Source: Legionella feeleii
GTDB lineage: Bacteria > Pseudomonadota > Gammaproteobacteria > Legionellales > Legionellaceae
DNA length: 36,012 nt
Direction of reading: 5' to 3'
NCBI RefSeq assembly: GCF_001467625.1
Contig: NZ_LNYB01000082.1
Coordinates: forward strand, 88,771-124,782
The stretch's first letter is position 1. The number at the start of each line of letters is the position of its first letter. Positions 17,092 through 25,108 of this stretch are shown here, in pieces. The position numbers were made by a program, and so were the translations under genes. Below the pieces are notes generated by a model. It was given only the letters and a program-made list of their open reading frames with translations, was not told the origin of the DNA and made no database searches.

Positions 17092-17130
17092 CCTCTTTCC
17101 AAACTCGCCACAGTAGAGTTTGGAAAGAGG
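17092..17130. repeat. Hairpin derivative of family B; terminator-like
   Basis: A perfect 15-bp stem, CCTCTTTCCAAACTC (17092-17106) with GAGTTTGGAAAGAGG (17116-17130), around a 9-base loop, 23 bases after the hemH stop. The right arm read on the minus strand, CCTCTTTCCAAACTCTACTG, is identical over 20 bases to 24064-24083. No T tract follows, so termination would be weak by the intrinsic rule, but the stem is very stable. Confidence 0.7.
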
Positions 17131-17154
17131 GCTAAAGAATAACAGATAAAGTTA

Positions 17155-17493
17155 GTGGTTAAACGGGAATCTTCCCACAAAATTGCAAAACATTTTTTTT
17201 ATGCTATAGAACATAGAGACGAAGAATTTCTAACTGAGGTGAGCATGCATAGACATTTTGCCGAGCGTCTTAACAAAGAACTCGACGGTATTGGCGTACC
17301 GCCTCGGACTGATGAGCGAATTGAGGTTTTTGCCAAACTGATTAAAATACCAAAATTTAAGGCGGAAGCCTTTTTGAATGGTATTACCATTCCAGATCCC
17401 ACCCTACTTAACCTGATTGCCCAAGAATTGGAAGTTAATCCTGACTGGTTGATAGGAAAGAGCGAGCAACGTCAGAAAAAAACGCGCGCCTAG
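17155..17493 (+). CDS. Small helix-turn-helix (XRE-like) protein
   Basis: 112 residues from the GTG at 17155; an ATG at 17245 with GAGGTG just upstream gives an 82-residue form that starts directly at the fold and may be the real one. The segment FAERLNKELDGIGVPPRTDERIEVFAKL and following KFKAEAFLNGITIPDPTLLNLIAQELEV has the five-helix pattern of lambda-repressor-like domains found in small Legionella and phage regulators, ending WLIG and a basic tail. Targets are unknown. It lies between hemH and the convergent aspartoacylase gene, after a strong hairpin, so it is probably a separate transcript. No phage genes are near. Confidence 0.7.
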   Translation: MVKRESSHKIAKHFFYAIEHRDEEFLTEVSMHRHFAERLNKELDGIGVPPRTDERIEVFAKLIKIPKFKAEAFLNGITIPDPTLLNLIAQELEVNPDWLIGKSEQRQKKTRA

Positions 17494-17535
17494 AATATCC
17501 CTTGCTCTATATAGGTCTCTTCACATTGCTCAAGA

Positions 17536-18558
17536 TTACAACTCATCCCAGTTTTCTTGATTCTCAGCAAAAAGCTGTAAACTATCCCAGTCTTCAAATA
17601 AGGCCAAATGAAACAATGCATCACCCTCATTCACTAAAGGAATATTGGTTTTGCCAATCACCAAACCATCACAGGGAGAACAAATTTTTACTTTATTGGT
17701 GCCTAAGGGGTCTACAATCAAGCAAAGTAATTCATCTTTATGGATTTTCGTACCAAGCAATTTGCTTTCTATCACCATACCACTTTCCGCTGCCCTAACC
17801 CAAAACGTTGATTTTGCAACAGCGACTTCAGGCTGTGTTCTGGCAAGTGGCCTTCTTTGAGAAGGGGACAGCATTTCCAGGTAGGTCATCACTTTCAAGA
17901 TCCCCCGCACCCCTAGCTTAATAGACAACTCATCGAAACGTAACGCCTCACCCGCTTCATAAATAATCATCGGAATATCTAAATTATCTGTAGCGTGGCG
18001 CAGGGAGCCATCGCGCATGTTGGAAGGCACCATCACTGGTGCGGCGAACGCGTTGGCCAAAGCAGCAGATTGCGCGCACTGATGGCTGTATCTTGTCTGG
18101 GGATAATTACTGCGATGAATTGCACCAGTATGTAAATCAATACCATGTGTTGAGTGCTCGACGATTTCTGTCATAAGCAAATTAGCAAGTTTGGAAGCCA
18201 TGGAGCCTTGCTCACGCCCGGGAAATTGGCGATTCAAATCCCTCCGATCCGGCAAATAGCGCGAGTGAAGGATAAAACCATAAACATTAACCACAGGAAT
18301 TGTTAGCAGAGTACCTCGGATACGCTTCAGGAGTGGGGAGTGATGAAGCCTGCGAATGATTTCAACCCCATTAATCTCATCACCATGAATTGCTGCCGTT
18401 ACAAAAAGAACGGGGCCATCTTTCTTACCATGAAAAACATAAACCGGAACCTCAATGGGTGTCGAACTGTATAACATGGACAAAGAGAGTTTGACACAAC
18501 GGGATTGCCCCGCTTTGATAGACTCATTCGCAATGACAATTGGCTGTCTCGTAGTCAT
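17536..18558 (-). CDS. Succinylglutamate desuccinylase/aspartoacylase family hydrolase
   Basis: A 340-residue zinc hydrolase of the AstE/AspA branch of the M14 carboxypeptidase clan. Zinc ligands are His58 and Glu61 ([12 protein letters not shown]) and His143 (GIDLHTG); Glu201 in IIYEAGE is the likely general base; the RDLNR-FPG motif at 106-114 binds the substrate carboxylate. Residues ~245-325 form a beta-rich C-terminal domain. AstE itself hydrolyses N-succinylglutamate, but no arginine-catabolic ast genes are present. The ATG overlaps the rimK stop by four bases (ATGA), implying translational coupling, so a role linked to RimK products is more likely. Confidence 0.9.
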   Translation of the reverse strand: MTTRQPIVIANESIKAGQSRCVKLSLSMLYSSTPIEVPVYVFHGKKDGPVLFVTAAIHGDEINGVEIIRRLHHSPLLKRIRGTLLTIPVVNVYGFILHSRYLPDRRDLNRQFPGREQGSMASKLANLLMTEIVEHSTHGIDLHTGAIHRSNYPQTRYSHQCAQSAALANAFAAPVMVPSNMRDGSLRHATDNLDIPMIIYEAGEALRFDELSIKLGVRGILKVMTYLEMLSPSQRRPLARTQPEVAVAKSTFWVRAAESGMVIESKLLGTKIHKDELLCLIVDPLGTNKVKICSPCDGLVIGKTNIPLVNEGDALFHLALFEDWDSLQLFAENQENWDEL

Positions 18559-19463
18559 CCTTGGAACCGTCGGTTAATGCCTTTTGGCTTGGCATTTTTT
18601 TCAACATATTGAATAATTTTAGCAGCAATATTCACATGCGTCGCTTTTTCTATCCCTTCAAGCCCGGGAGATGAATTAATTTCCAATACCAAAGGGCCAT
18701 GTTTAGAGCGAATCAAATCAACCCCAGCCACTTTTAAACCCATCGCTTTTGCAGCAGCAATCGCGATAGCCCGTTCTTGTGGGTCTAATTTGACTTTAAC
18801 TGCTTTGCCACCCTGGTGCACATTAGCGCGAAAATCACCATCTTTAGCCTGGCGTTTGATGGCAGCCACCACTTTATCTCCAATGACAAAACAACGAATG
18901 TCCGTACCGCGTGATTCTTCAATAAACTCTTGCACCAAAATATTGGCTGACATTTCCTTAAAAGCATTGATAATACTTACTGCTGATTGATGGCTTTCTG
19001 CCAAAATTACCCCTTTTCCTTGAGTGCCCTCTAATAACTTAATAACTAATGGTGCCCCACCAACCATGCGAATTAAATCCTCAGTGTCATCGGGTGATTG
19101 TGCAAAACTGGTCAAGGGCATAGGAATCCCTTTACGTGCCAAAAGCTGTAAGGAACGAAATTTATCGCGCGAACGTGATATGGCTATTGATTCATTAAGT
19201 GTGTACATCCCCATGGTTTCCATGTGCCTTAACAAGGCTGTTCCATAAAAAGTAATTGATGCCCCAATACGAGGGATGACTGCATCAAATTGTGGCAAAG
19301 GGACACCACCACGGTAATGAACGTTAGGATTGGAAGCTGCTACGTTCATATAGCAATTAAGTGGGTTAATGATACTAACTTCATGATTGGCTTCTTCCCC
19401 AGCCTCTTTTAAACGCTGGTGTGAATATAACTGGGGATTTGTGGCCAATATCGCGATTTTCAT
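18555..19463 (-). CDS. rimK: RimK-family ATP-grasp glutamate ligase
   Basis: A 302-residue ATP-grasp ligase matching RimK, which adds glutamate residues to the C-terminus of ribosomal protein S6 and can also make poly-alpha-glutamate. N-terminal domain ~1-95, then the nucleotide loop [10 protein letters not shown] (143-152), the VQEFIEE hinge at 177-183, and metal/phosphate ligands Asp249 (GVDL), Glu261 and Asn263 ([13 protein letters not shown]). Length agrees with E. coli RimK. The ATG has AAGGAA about 10 bases upstream. First gene of a two-gene unit with the aspartoacylase-family hydrolase. S6 as substrate is inferred by family. Confidence 0.92.
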   Translation of the reverse strand: MKIAILATNPQLYSHQRLKEAGEEANHEVSIINPLNCYMNVAASNPNVHYRGGVPLPQFDAVIPRIGASITFYGTALLRHMETMGMYTLNESIAISRSRDKFRSLQLLARKGIPMPLTSFAQSPDDTEDLIRMVGGAPLVIKLLEGTQGKGVILAESHQSAVSIINAFKEMSANILVQEFIEESRGTDIRCFVIGDKVVAAIKRQAKDGDFRANVHQGGKAVKVKLDPQERAIAIAAAKAMGLKVAGVDLIRSKHGPLVLEINSSPGLEGIEKATHVNIAAKIIQYVEKNAKPKGINRRFQG

Positions 19464-19805
19464 GAATAAATATTTCCTTGGTTATTTTTTTAATTTTATA
19501 TTGGTATAAGCAAAGCCTAGCTCATAATTGAAGCCTTGCATTAAACTTCTTTCGCAACTCTCTGCAGTGGAGTATTTGCTTCGTCGATACGGTACTGTGC
19601 TCCGTTTCTCCTTGCTCTACTTTCAGTACAACGCATTACGAAAGCAGCTCTATTTTTATTTTTGAGACGACGGACAATCTTCGTAGGAAATCAATTTCTA
19701 TAACAAGCCAGTAGCAGGAGCATAGCCTGGATAAAACTATCCAGACTAACCTGGCAGGAATATATGAATGCAACTACAGACTATTAACGTGCCTTCGCAA
19801 GTGTT
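19464..19805. other. Gap with decayed family B element and hairpin
   Basis: 342 bases between rimK and SCO. A degenerate family B copy (19546-19642) and a hairpin CTGGATA (19727-19733) / TATCCAG (19738-19744) with a 4-base loop lie here. The hairpin could end the SCO transcript on the minus strand, though no T tract follows. The rimK promoter should be close to 19464. No ORF supported. Confidence 0.5.
19546..19642. repeat. Degenerate copy of family B element
   Basis: The left end CTTCTTTCGCAACTC (from 19546) and the right end ending GCATTACGAAAGCAG are imperfect inverted copies (about 11 of 15). The interior TTGCTTCGTCGATACGGT (19576-19593) matches 24094-24111 at 17 of 18 bases, which ties it to the copy at 24064. 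No coding content. Confidence 0.6.
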
Positions 19806-20447
19806 CTAAGAAACTAATAATTGATAATCTTGAACCAAAAAATCAGCCTTGTGCGGTGTTGTAAAAAAAGCACTTAAACCACCCTGTGGATTAAACACCA
19901 TCACAGCCCCACTATGTTCTACCTCATAATCGTGAGCATTCTTGGCATTGGGATTTTCGACTTTCGCATAAGCGATACCCATTTCGCGAGTCATCTTTTT
20001 CACCATCTCATTATCGCCTCTAGCGCCATAAAAATGGGGATGAAAAGCTTTGACATAACGTCCAAGTTTATCCAGATCATCTCTTTCAGGATCAACAGAA
20101 ACCATGACAATCTTCGGTAAAGGCTCTACTTTTTGCTCTTCAAGCAAACGATACATTTTAGCCAGTTCTGCCATGGTAGTGGGACATACATACCCACAGC
20201 TAGTAAAACCAAAAAAAATCATAGTCCACTGTCCCTGCAAACTAGCGTTATTAAACGGTTTGTTATCAATCCCTGTTAAGTCAAATTGGTTAATTTCCCG
20301 CGGTTTCTGCAGTAAAGTTCCATTAAATTGCTCGACATCAATTTTCTTTTTAGTATGAATATGTTGCGAGACAAATAATCCAGTAATTAGTGCGACGAAG
20401 GCAAACAAAACAGCCACTGTCAAAGCAATATGATTTTTGGCAGGCAT
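19806..20447 (-). CDS. SCO1/SenC-family copper chaperone
   Basis: A 213-residue membrane-anchored thioredoxin-fold protein that delivers copper to, or reduces, the CuA centre of cytochrome c oxidase. TM anchor ~8-27, then the periplasmic domain. Copper ligands are Cys84 and Cys88 (TSCGYVCPTT, CXXXC) and His178 (VEHSGAVM); the VSVDPERDD segment is typical. All ligands are intact. The ATG has GAGGAGAT directly upstream and lies 9 bases after cyoE. Last gene of the SURF1-(CXXXC protein)-ctaA-cyoE-SCO operon on the minus strand. Confidence 0.95.
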   Translation of the reverse strand: MPAKNHIALTVAVLFAFVALITGLFVSQHIHTKKKIDVEQFNGTLLQKPREINQFDLTGIDNKPFNNASLQGQWTMIFFGFTSCGYVCPTTMAELAKMYRLLEEQKVEPLPKIVMVSVDPERDDLDKLGRYVKAFHPHFYGARGDNEMVKKMTREMGIAYAKVENPNAKNAHDYEVEHSGAVMVFNPQGGLSAFFTTPHKADFLVQDYQLLVS

Positions 20448-20456
20448 TTCATCTCC

Positions 20457-21341
20457 TCAGACATAATGATCAATCAATAAAAATACAAATAACATCATTA
20501 GATAAACAATAGAAAACCGAAAGGTACGCATAGCAACAACTGGTTGTCCATCACGGTACAGCGTAATTGCCCAATATAAAAAACGCAGGCCTAACAAAAT
20601 AGCACCAATAAGATATAGGTAACCGCTCATACCTACCACAAAAGGCAAAACACTTACCACCAGCAGGAGAATAGTATACAAAAGTACATTCAATTTGGTA
20701 AATGGAATACCATGCGTCACTGGTAACATAGGAATTTCCGCATGCTTATATTCTTCAAAACGATAAATAGCCAAGGCCCAAAAATGGGGTGGAGTCCACG
20801 TAAAAATAATGAGAACCAAAAGCAGTGCCTGGGGATCTAAATGGTTTGTGACAGCAGTCCAGCCCAACAAAGGAGGTGCCGCACCAGCTAACCCGCCAAT
20901 CACAATATTTTGGGGCGTCGCTCGCTTCAAATAGCCAGTGTATATTCCCGCATAACCTATTAAAGTTACAAAAGTGAGGACAGCAGTCAAGGTATTAACA
21001 AACAAAATGAGTATTCCCAAGCCCAGAACACCTAGCATCAGTGCAAAATACGAAGCTTGCTTCACCGAAACCTTGCCTTGTGCAACCGGTCTTTTTCGGG
21101 TACGGACCATGATGGCATCGATGCGTTTATCCACAAGATGATTAATCGCTGCTGCACTCCCCGCACACAAACCGATACCGACCAGAGAAGCCAATAAAAT
21201 TGGTAATGCTACCCAGCCGGGTGCCGCTAAATACATTCCAACAACAACAGTAAGCAACATGAGCGCAACCACCTTGGGTTTGCATAGCTCTAAATAATCT
21301 CGCCAATCAACATTTAGACGAGGTTCTGTTTTAATGCTCAT
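20457..21341 (-). CDS. cyoE: Protoheme IX farnesyltransferase (heme O synthase)
   Basis: Transfers a farnesyl group to protoheme to give heme O. A UbiA-superfamily prenyltransferase with about nine TM helices. The prenyl-diphosphate/Mg site is the [20 protein letters not shown] motif (Asp71, Asp75), and the LLGWTAVTN and [15 protein letters not shown] segments are diagnostic. The ATG at 21341 (294 residues) is preferred: AAGGAG lies 8 bases upstream, inside the ctaA 3' end, giving an 11-base overlap with ctaA. An in-frame TTG at 21374 gives a longer N-terminus with no such support. Next in the heme A pathway is ctaA. Confidence 0.95.
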   Translation of the reverse strand: MSIKTEPRLNVDWRDYLELCKPKVVALMLLTVVVGMYLAAPGWVALPILLASLVGIGLCAGSAAAINHLVDKRIDAIMVRTRKRPVAQGKVSVKQASYFALMLGVLGLGILILFVNTLTAVLTFVTLIGYAGIYTGYLKRATPQNIVIGGLAGAAPPLLGWTAVTNHLDPQALLLVLIIFTWTPPHFWALAIYRFEEYKHAEIPMLPVTHGIPFTKLNVLLYTILLLVVSVLPFVVGMSGYLYLIGAILLGLRFLYWAITLYRDGQPVVAMRTFRFSIVYLMMLFVFLLIDHYV

Positions 21342-22377
21342 CACCAAGTCTCCTTTGAATGGATTTCTTTCCAAACTCTACTGCGGTGGGAAGGGGTCTT
21401 ATAAGATAAAGCATCATCAATACCGTTGCCATTAACATTGCTGCCACTCCATTATGGGCAACAGCAACCCACAATGGAAGTAAGTAGATAACATTCATTA
21501 CCCCAAGAGCAAATTGCGTAATCACCAGAAAAATAGCTAGTAGAGTAATACGACGCAGATATCTGCTATTGGTTTTAAATAACAATAATAACGACAGGCT
21601 TAAAACATACACCGCGGTCAAGACAGCACCCAAACGGTGAATATATTGGATAGTTGTTCTAATCTCGCTGTCTAAAACACCGCCTTGATAATTTGCTCCT
21701 ACAGGTGCAAACAAATTAAATCCCTGCGAAAAATGTAATACAGGCCACCATTGTCCATTACACTGAGGGAAACCAATACAAGAAATCCCGGCATAATTTG
21801 AACTCACCCAACCACCCAAAGCAATTTGACAAAATACGATTACCACCGCCAGGCCTACCCAGAATCTCCACTGCGGTAACATGACAGGGGTAATTGGACT
21901 CAATTGCAAGCGAAATCGGCTTAAACAGGAAAAAATCAGTATACCACCTAATAAATGTCCCATCACAACAACCGGGAGCAGTTTTAATGTAACCGTCCAC
22001 ATCCCCAAGGCGGCCTGAAATAAAACTAAAAAGACCAAGGTTAACGGTAACTGCCAAGGTAAGCGCACACCCCGCAAACGGCGCCAAAGAACATTCGCCG
22101 CAATAAAAAGAATGAGTAGCCCTAAAGTACCTGCGGCATAGCGATGGGCCATTTCGGTCCAGGCTTTACGTGTTTCAATAGGACTGTAAGGATATTGATT
22201 CTGCGCTGACTCTAATGCTTTTTGTGCCTTGGGAAGCACCATATGACCATAACAGCCTGGCCAATCCGGGCAACCCAAACCGGCATCGGTCAAGCGTGTA
22301 TAAGCCCCCAACATAACAACAAACAAAGCCAGAATCACTGCGATTGTTGTTGCATAACGTACTGCTTTCAATTGCAT
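21331..22377 (-). CDS. ctaA: Heme A synthase (COX15/CtaA family)
   Basis: Oxidises the methyl group of heme O to heme A. An eight-helix protein, 348 residues from the ATG at 22377; a GTG at 22389 overlapping the previous gene is the alternative. The four heme-ligand histidines are His78 (AHRYAAG), His141 (GHLLGG), His247 (IHRLGA) and His308 (AHNG), two per symmetric half; extracytoplasmic cysteine pairs are Cys36/Cys42 and Cys200/Cys206. The C-terminal tail after the last helix, about [14 protein letters not shown], is encoded by DNA identical over 17 bases to the end of a family B element (21367-21383), so that tail seems to derive from a repeat insertion. Overlaps cyoE. Confidence 0.94.
   Translation of the reverse strand: MQLKAVRYATTIAVILALFVVMLGAYTRLTDAGLGCPDWPGCYGHMVLPKAQKALESAQNQYPYSPIETRKAWTEMAHRYAAGTLGLLILFIAANVLWRRLRGVRLPWQLPLTLVFLVLFQAALGMWTVTLKLLPVVVMGHLLGGILIFSCLSRFRLQLSPITPVMLPQWRFWVGLAVVIVFCQIALGGWVSSNYAGISCIGFPQCNGQWWPVLHFSQGFNLFAPVGANYQGGVLDSEIRTTIQYIHRLGAVLTAVYVLSLSLLLLFKTNSRYLRRITLLAIFLVITQFALGVMNVIYLLPLWVAVAHNGVAAMLMATVLMMLYLIRPLPTAVEFGKKSIQRRLGDEH
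21367..21383. repeat. Family B end embedded in the ctaA 3' coding tail
   Basis: CTTTCCAAACTCTACTG is identical to 24067-24083 and to the complement of part of 17111-17130. Here it lies inside the reading frame of ctaA, just upstream of the cyoE ribosome binding site. Only one end of the element is visible. Confidence 0.6.
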
Positions 22378-22381
22378 GCGT

Positions 22382-22927
22382 TTAACCACTCTTTTCTGCC
22401 GTACTCAATAACTGTTTAAGATCATGGAATATATCCTGAGAACTAGCAGTCAATGCATAGGATAACACTAAATAATTATCAGGATTTGCTATAAATACCC
22501 GTGGCTCAGGTTTCAAAATTGCCAAGGATTGTCGTTGCTCTTGGGACAGACGTAAGTAGTGGATGTCCTGTTCCTTAAAAGAAGCTATTAAAGACTCTGG
22601 TAATGCTTTGCTATTGTCTGCAAGAATCAACCACTGCTCTACTCCGTATAAACGTCGGCCTAAAGCCAGACGAATGCGTGCAAGTTTATCCAGTTGATTA
22701 AGACAAGTTACGCCACAATCCTCAGGGCTCCACAATAAGAGACGCCATTTATTATTACTACTCATTGCCGGCACAAGAACCGGGGGTTGCAATAATTCGC
22801 CCTTATTTGTCGTTGTGGTCCCTAGCCATTGTGGATGCCTATAATATAAATAAGCAGTTAACCCTGGCGTCATAAATATCAGCGCCAGCAGTACCAAAAC
22901 CATATAATTACGCTTGTTCATCTTCAT
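22382..22927 (-). CDS. Membrane-anchored thioredoxin-fold protein with CXXXC
   Basis: 181 residues, one TM anchor at ~8-28, then a likely periplasmic domain. WSPEDCGVTCLNQL (Cys71-x3-Cys75) sits in the same place as the copper site of SCO proteins, and VFIANPDNYLVLSY near 144-157 resembles the strand that in SCO carries the third ligand, but here there is no histidine. A short uncharacterised protein at this position, between SURF1 and ctaA, is found in many gammaproteobacterial oxidase clusters. A thiol-redox role in oxidase assembly is inferred. It overlaps SURF1 by 20 bases and the GTG form of ctaA by 8, so the genes are translationally coupled. Confidence 0.85.
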   Translation of the reverse strand: MKMNKRNYMVLVLLALIFMTPGLTAYLYYRHPQWLGTTTTNKGELLQPPVLVPAMSSNNKWRLLLWSPEDCGVTCLNQLDKLARIRLALGRRLYGVEQWLILADNSKALPESLIASFKEQDIHYLRLSQEQRQSLAILKPEPRVFIANPDNYLVLSYALTASSQDIFHDLKQLLSTAEKSG

Positions 22928-23639
22928 AGGTTTTCTTCAAATTTAAGGCAACAAATAAAATTAAAACAACAAAAGCAATGACAAACCATTGCAGAGCATA
23001 GGCATAATGTCGCTCAGGAGGCATTGCTACCACCGCCCATTCTCGCACATAGCCATCAGCTTCAGATTTATTGAGGCGAATAATAAACGGATAGACTGAT
23101 TTATGCAAAAATCGACCTATTAATTTTGTGTTTAATTGTTCAACAATGGTTATTTTGCCCTTTTTTTCTACAGAAGGCCCTAATACCCAATCCTTCCCTG
23201 CCGGATAATAGACACGGCCTGTCAAATGCGCAGGACTTGTAGGAATCTGGACCTGCGGCAAGGTTCGTCGCGTTACATCCCCTTTAATCCAGCCCCGATC
23301 GATTAAAATAAGGTTACCAGAATCAAGTTTAAACAGAGTCAGCACATTATAACCGAACTGATGCTGATAATGCTGATTATCCAGCAATAAGATATCCGGG
23401 AGATAATGACCTTTTATGCTTACCGGTTGATATTGCTGCGGGTTTACCATGCCTGGTTGCCAGAGCGTGGGACTTTGGCGGGCAAGCGCAGCCTCTGCCG
23501 CCAGCATTTGCTTTTTCTCTTCCGCCCGTGTCAATTGCCAAAAGCCAAGACGGACAAAAAGCAATATCGCTAGCAAAGCTAAAACCGTCATTCGCCAACC
23601 AGGCGTGAAACGGCGATTAAAACAGGTTAAACTGACCAT
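22908..23639 (-). CDS. SURF1-family cytochrome oxidase assembly protein
   Basis: A 243-residue SURF1/Shy1 homologue that helps insert heme A into oxidase subunit I. TM1 ~16-36 (ends RLGFWQL), an extracytoplasmic domain, then TM2 ~214-234. Family landmarks are the RLGFWQLxRAxEK start, the GYNVLTLF strand, LIDRGWI and the terminal HYAYALQWFVIA. Length fits the family. First gene of the operon; the ATG has only a weak AGAAG site. Its promoter must lie in the ~215-base gap shared with DUF2909, most of which is a family A element. Confidence 0.93.
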   Translation of the reverse strand: MVSLTCFNRRFTPGWRMTVLALLAILLFVRLGFWQLTRAEEKKQMLAAEAALARQSPTLWQPGMVNPQQYQPVSIKGHYLPDILLLDNQHYQHQFGYNVLTLFKLDSGNLILIDRGWIKGDVTRRTLPQVQIPTSPAHLTGRVYYPAGKDWVLGPSVEKKGKITIVEQLNTKLIGRFLHKSVYPFIIRLNKSEADGYVREWAVVAMPPERHYAYALQWFVIAFVVLILFVALNLKKTYEDEQA

Positions 23640-23682
23640 CGCTTACTTCTTCTTAAGAACTCAATTAAAATTTGGAAGGTTT

Positions 23683-23822
23683 GGGGGTTACTTACATGTC
23701 TCCAGCTTGAGTGTCTATGGGTTGATTTTCGAGCATCGCAGCGAATGCATACACGTTAGTATGTAAGCGAAACGCAGACAATCAAACCATAAGCGTCAAG
23801 ATAGTAGAAATGTAAACAGCCC
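23683..23822. repeat. Family A element between SURF1 and DUF2909 genes
   Basis: Left end near 23683-23711 (TTACATGTCTCCAGCTTGAG) and right end at 23796-23822 (CAAGATAGTAGAAATGTAAA) are imperfect inverted copies. The core GCATCGCAGCGAATGCATAC and AGTATGTAAGCGAAACGC parallel the 1-545 units. It sits in the shared promoter region of two divergent genes, so it could influence both. Confidence 0.7.
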
Positions 23823-23855
23823 TAATAAAGACCAAGCCATTGTGGAGTATAACAA

Positions 23856-24059
23856 ATGTTCACCAAAGCTATCATCCTTATTGTCATGCTGATTATTTTA
23901 GTCGCTTTAGGCAGTGGCCTTGTTTTTTTAGTGCGTGATGAGGGGAAAACAAAACGAACAGTCAAAGCGTTAACCTGGCGTATTGCTTTATCATTACTGT
24001 TATTCCTATTTTTATTTCTGGCCTTTAGTATGGGTTGGATTCAACCTCATGCCATTTAA
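23856..24059 (+). CDS. DUF2909 twin-transmembrane protein
   Basis: A 67-residue inner-membrane protein of two helices (about 4-26 and 40-60) joined by the basic loop VRDEGKTKRTVKAL, the pattern of the DUF2909 family. Members typically lie next to SURF1 in cytochrome oxidase clusters, divergent from it and converging on coxC, as here on one side. Function unknown; an accessory role in oxidase biogenesis is likely from context. The ATG has GTGGAG 8 bases upstream. Confidence 0.88.
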   Translation: MFTKAIILIVMLIILVALGSGLVFLVRDEGKTKRTVKALTWRIALSLLLFLFLFLAFSMGWIQPHAI

Positions 24060-24063
24060 TAAA

Positions 24064-24161
24064 CCTCTTTCCAAACTCTACTGGGAAGGCGACTTGCTTT
24101 GTCGATACGGTTATCCACTCCGCGTCCCGCAATTCACTTCCTCAGCGAGTTTCGAAAAAGG
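24064..24161. repeat. Family B element with 15-bp inverted ends
   Basis: CCTCTTTCCAAACTC (24064-24078) and GAGTTTCGAAAAAGG (24147-24161) are inverted copies with 13 of 15 matching. The 98-base element contains TTGCTTTGTCGATACGGT, shared with the copy at 19546. It begins 4 bases after the DUF2909 stop. Further on, ATCCAGG...CCTGGAT (24173-24207) forms another loose hairpin. No ORF. Confidence 0.7.
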
Positions 24162-24267
24162 CCTAATGACAAACTCTATCCAGGATAAGATAATTATTTA
24201 GCCTGGATTTATACTGAAGAGAGCCAAAAAATTTACACTTAATGCTTAACTAACTAAGGATAGAACC

Positions 24268-24888
24268 ATGTACACACTGTACTCAGCGGGAACTCCTAAT
24301 GGAATAAAACCAACCATTATGCTTGAAGAGTTAAAAGTCCCCTATGACATCAAGCGAGTCAATATCAGCGAAGGTGAACAGTTCAAACCTGAGTTTTTGA
24401 AAATCTCCCCTAATAATAAAATCCCGGTTATCTACGATCAAGAAAACGATTTTTATTTATTTGAGAGTGTCGCCATTCTTGAGTATTTGGCAGATAAACA
24501 TCAACAATTTTTGCCTAAAGATCTTAAACATCGATTTAATGTACTCAAATGGTGCTATTTCCAGGTAGGACATATAGGGCCTATGTTTGGTCAATATGGT
24601 CATTTTCACCGTTATGCACCAGAACAGGTGCCCTATGCTAAAAAGCGTTATGCTGATGAGGTTTTACGTTTAATCGCCGTCATGGATAAGGAATTAGTAC
24701 AACATGCTTATATTAGCGGTACAGAATATACTATCGCTGATATGGCTATCTGGCCCTGGCTTTATTGCTATGAGAACTTCTATAAAGCAACCATTGATGC
24801 CAAACAATTCCCTCATTTAATCCAATGGTATCAAATGATTGCACAACGCCCACAGGTCAAGGCAGCGCTGGCAGCCTATAAAGACTAA
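24268..24888 (+). CDS. Glutathione S-transferase (Nu/YfcG-like)
   Basis: A 206-residue soluble GST. Thioredoxin-fold domain 1-80: TPNGIKPTIMLEEL helix, the cis-proline at Pro53 in KIPVI and the glutathione gamma-glutamyl contact Glu66-Ser67 (FESVAI). The C-terminal helical domain 90-205 is complete. NISEGEQFKPEFLKISPNNK is characteristic of the YfcG/YghU group, which has disulfide-bond reductase activity toward 2-hydroxyethyl disulfide. Substrate in vivo unknown. AAGGATAG lies about 8 bases before the ATG. A strong hairpin follows, so it is monocistronic. Confidence 0.92.
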   Translation: MYTLYSAGTPNGIKPTIMLEELKVPYDIKRVNISEGEQFKPEFLKISPNNKIPVIYDQENDFYLFESVAILEYLADKHQQFLPKDLKHRFNVLKWCYFQVGHIGPMFGQYGHFHRYAPEQVPYAKKRYADEVLRLIAVMDKELVQHAYISGTEYTIADMAIWPWLYCYENFYKATIDAKQFPHLIQWYQMIAQRPQVKAALAAYKD

Positions 24889-24890
24889 AC

Positions 24891-24921
24891 ACAGCGCCGT
24901 ATTAACCTGATACGGCGCTGT
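24891..24921 (+). terminator. Hairpin terminator after the GST gene
   Basis: ACAGCGCCGTAT (24891-24902) pairs perfectly with ATACGGCGCTGT (24910-24921) around a 7-base loop, 2 bases after the stop. The 12-bp G+C-rich stem is strong; the TCATCCTTC tail is only partly T-rich. Confidence 0.6.
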
Positions 24922-25070
24922 TCATCCTTCAAATAATGGTTATTGTGAGCGGGGGGAAAGAAACCCAGTCAGTTTCAACGGTGTGCAGATTAACTATGAA
25001 AAAATTTTAGGAAGATTGCCAGACAATTGCCTCTTTGCTCATTTACAGAACGCCGTTTTAAATCTATCAT

Positions 25071-25092
25071 TTGATTAATGTACATTAATCAA
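25071..25092. promoter_or_regulatory. Perfect 22-bp palindrome at the umuD start
   Basis: TTGATTAATGT (25071-25081) is followed directly by ACATTAATCAA (25082-25092), a perfect palindrome with no spacer, ending one base before the first ATG of umuD. It does not contain the CTGT-N8-ACAG LexA consensus. Position and symmetry point to an operator for a dimeric repressor, possibly the UmuD-family product itself. Confidence 0.65.
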
Positions 25093-25108
25093 TATGAGAA
25101 AAATGACG

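Noticed and set aside
17502-17798. Plus-strand ORF of 98 codons
   Set aside because: It lies antisense within the well-supported aspartoacylase-family gene and has no recognisable domain.
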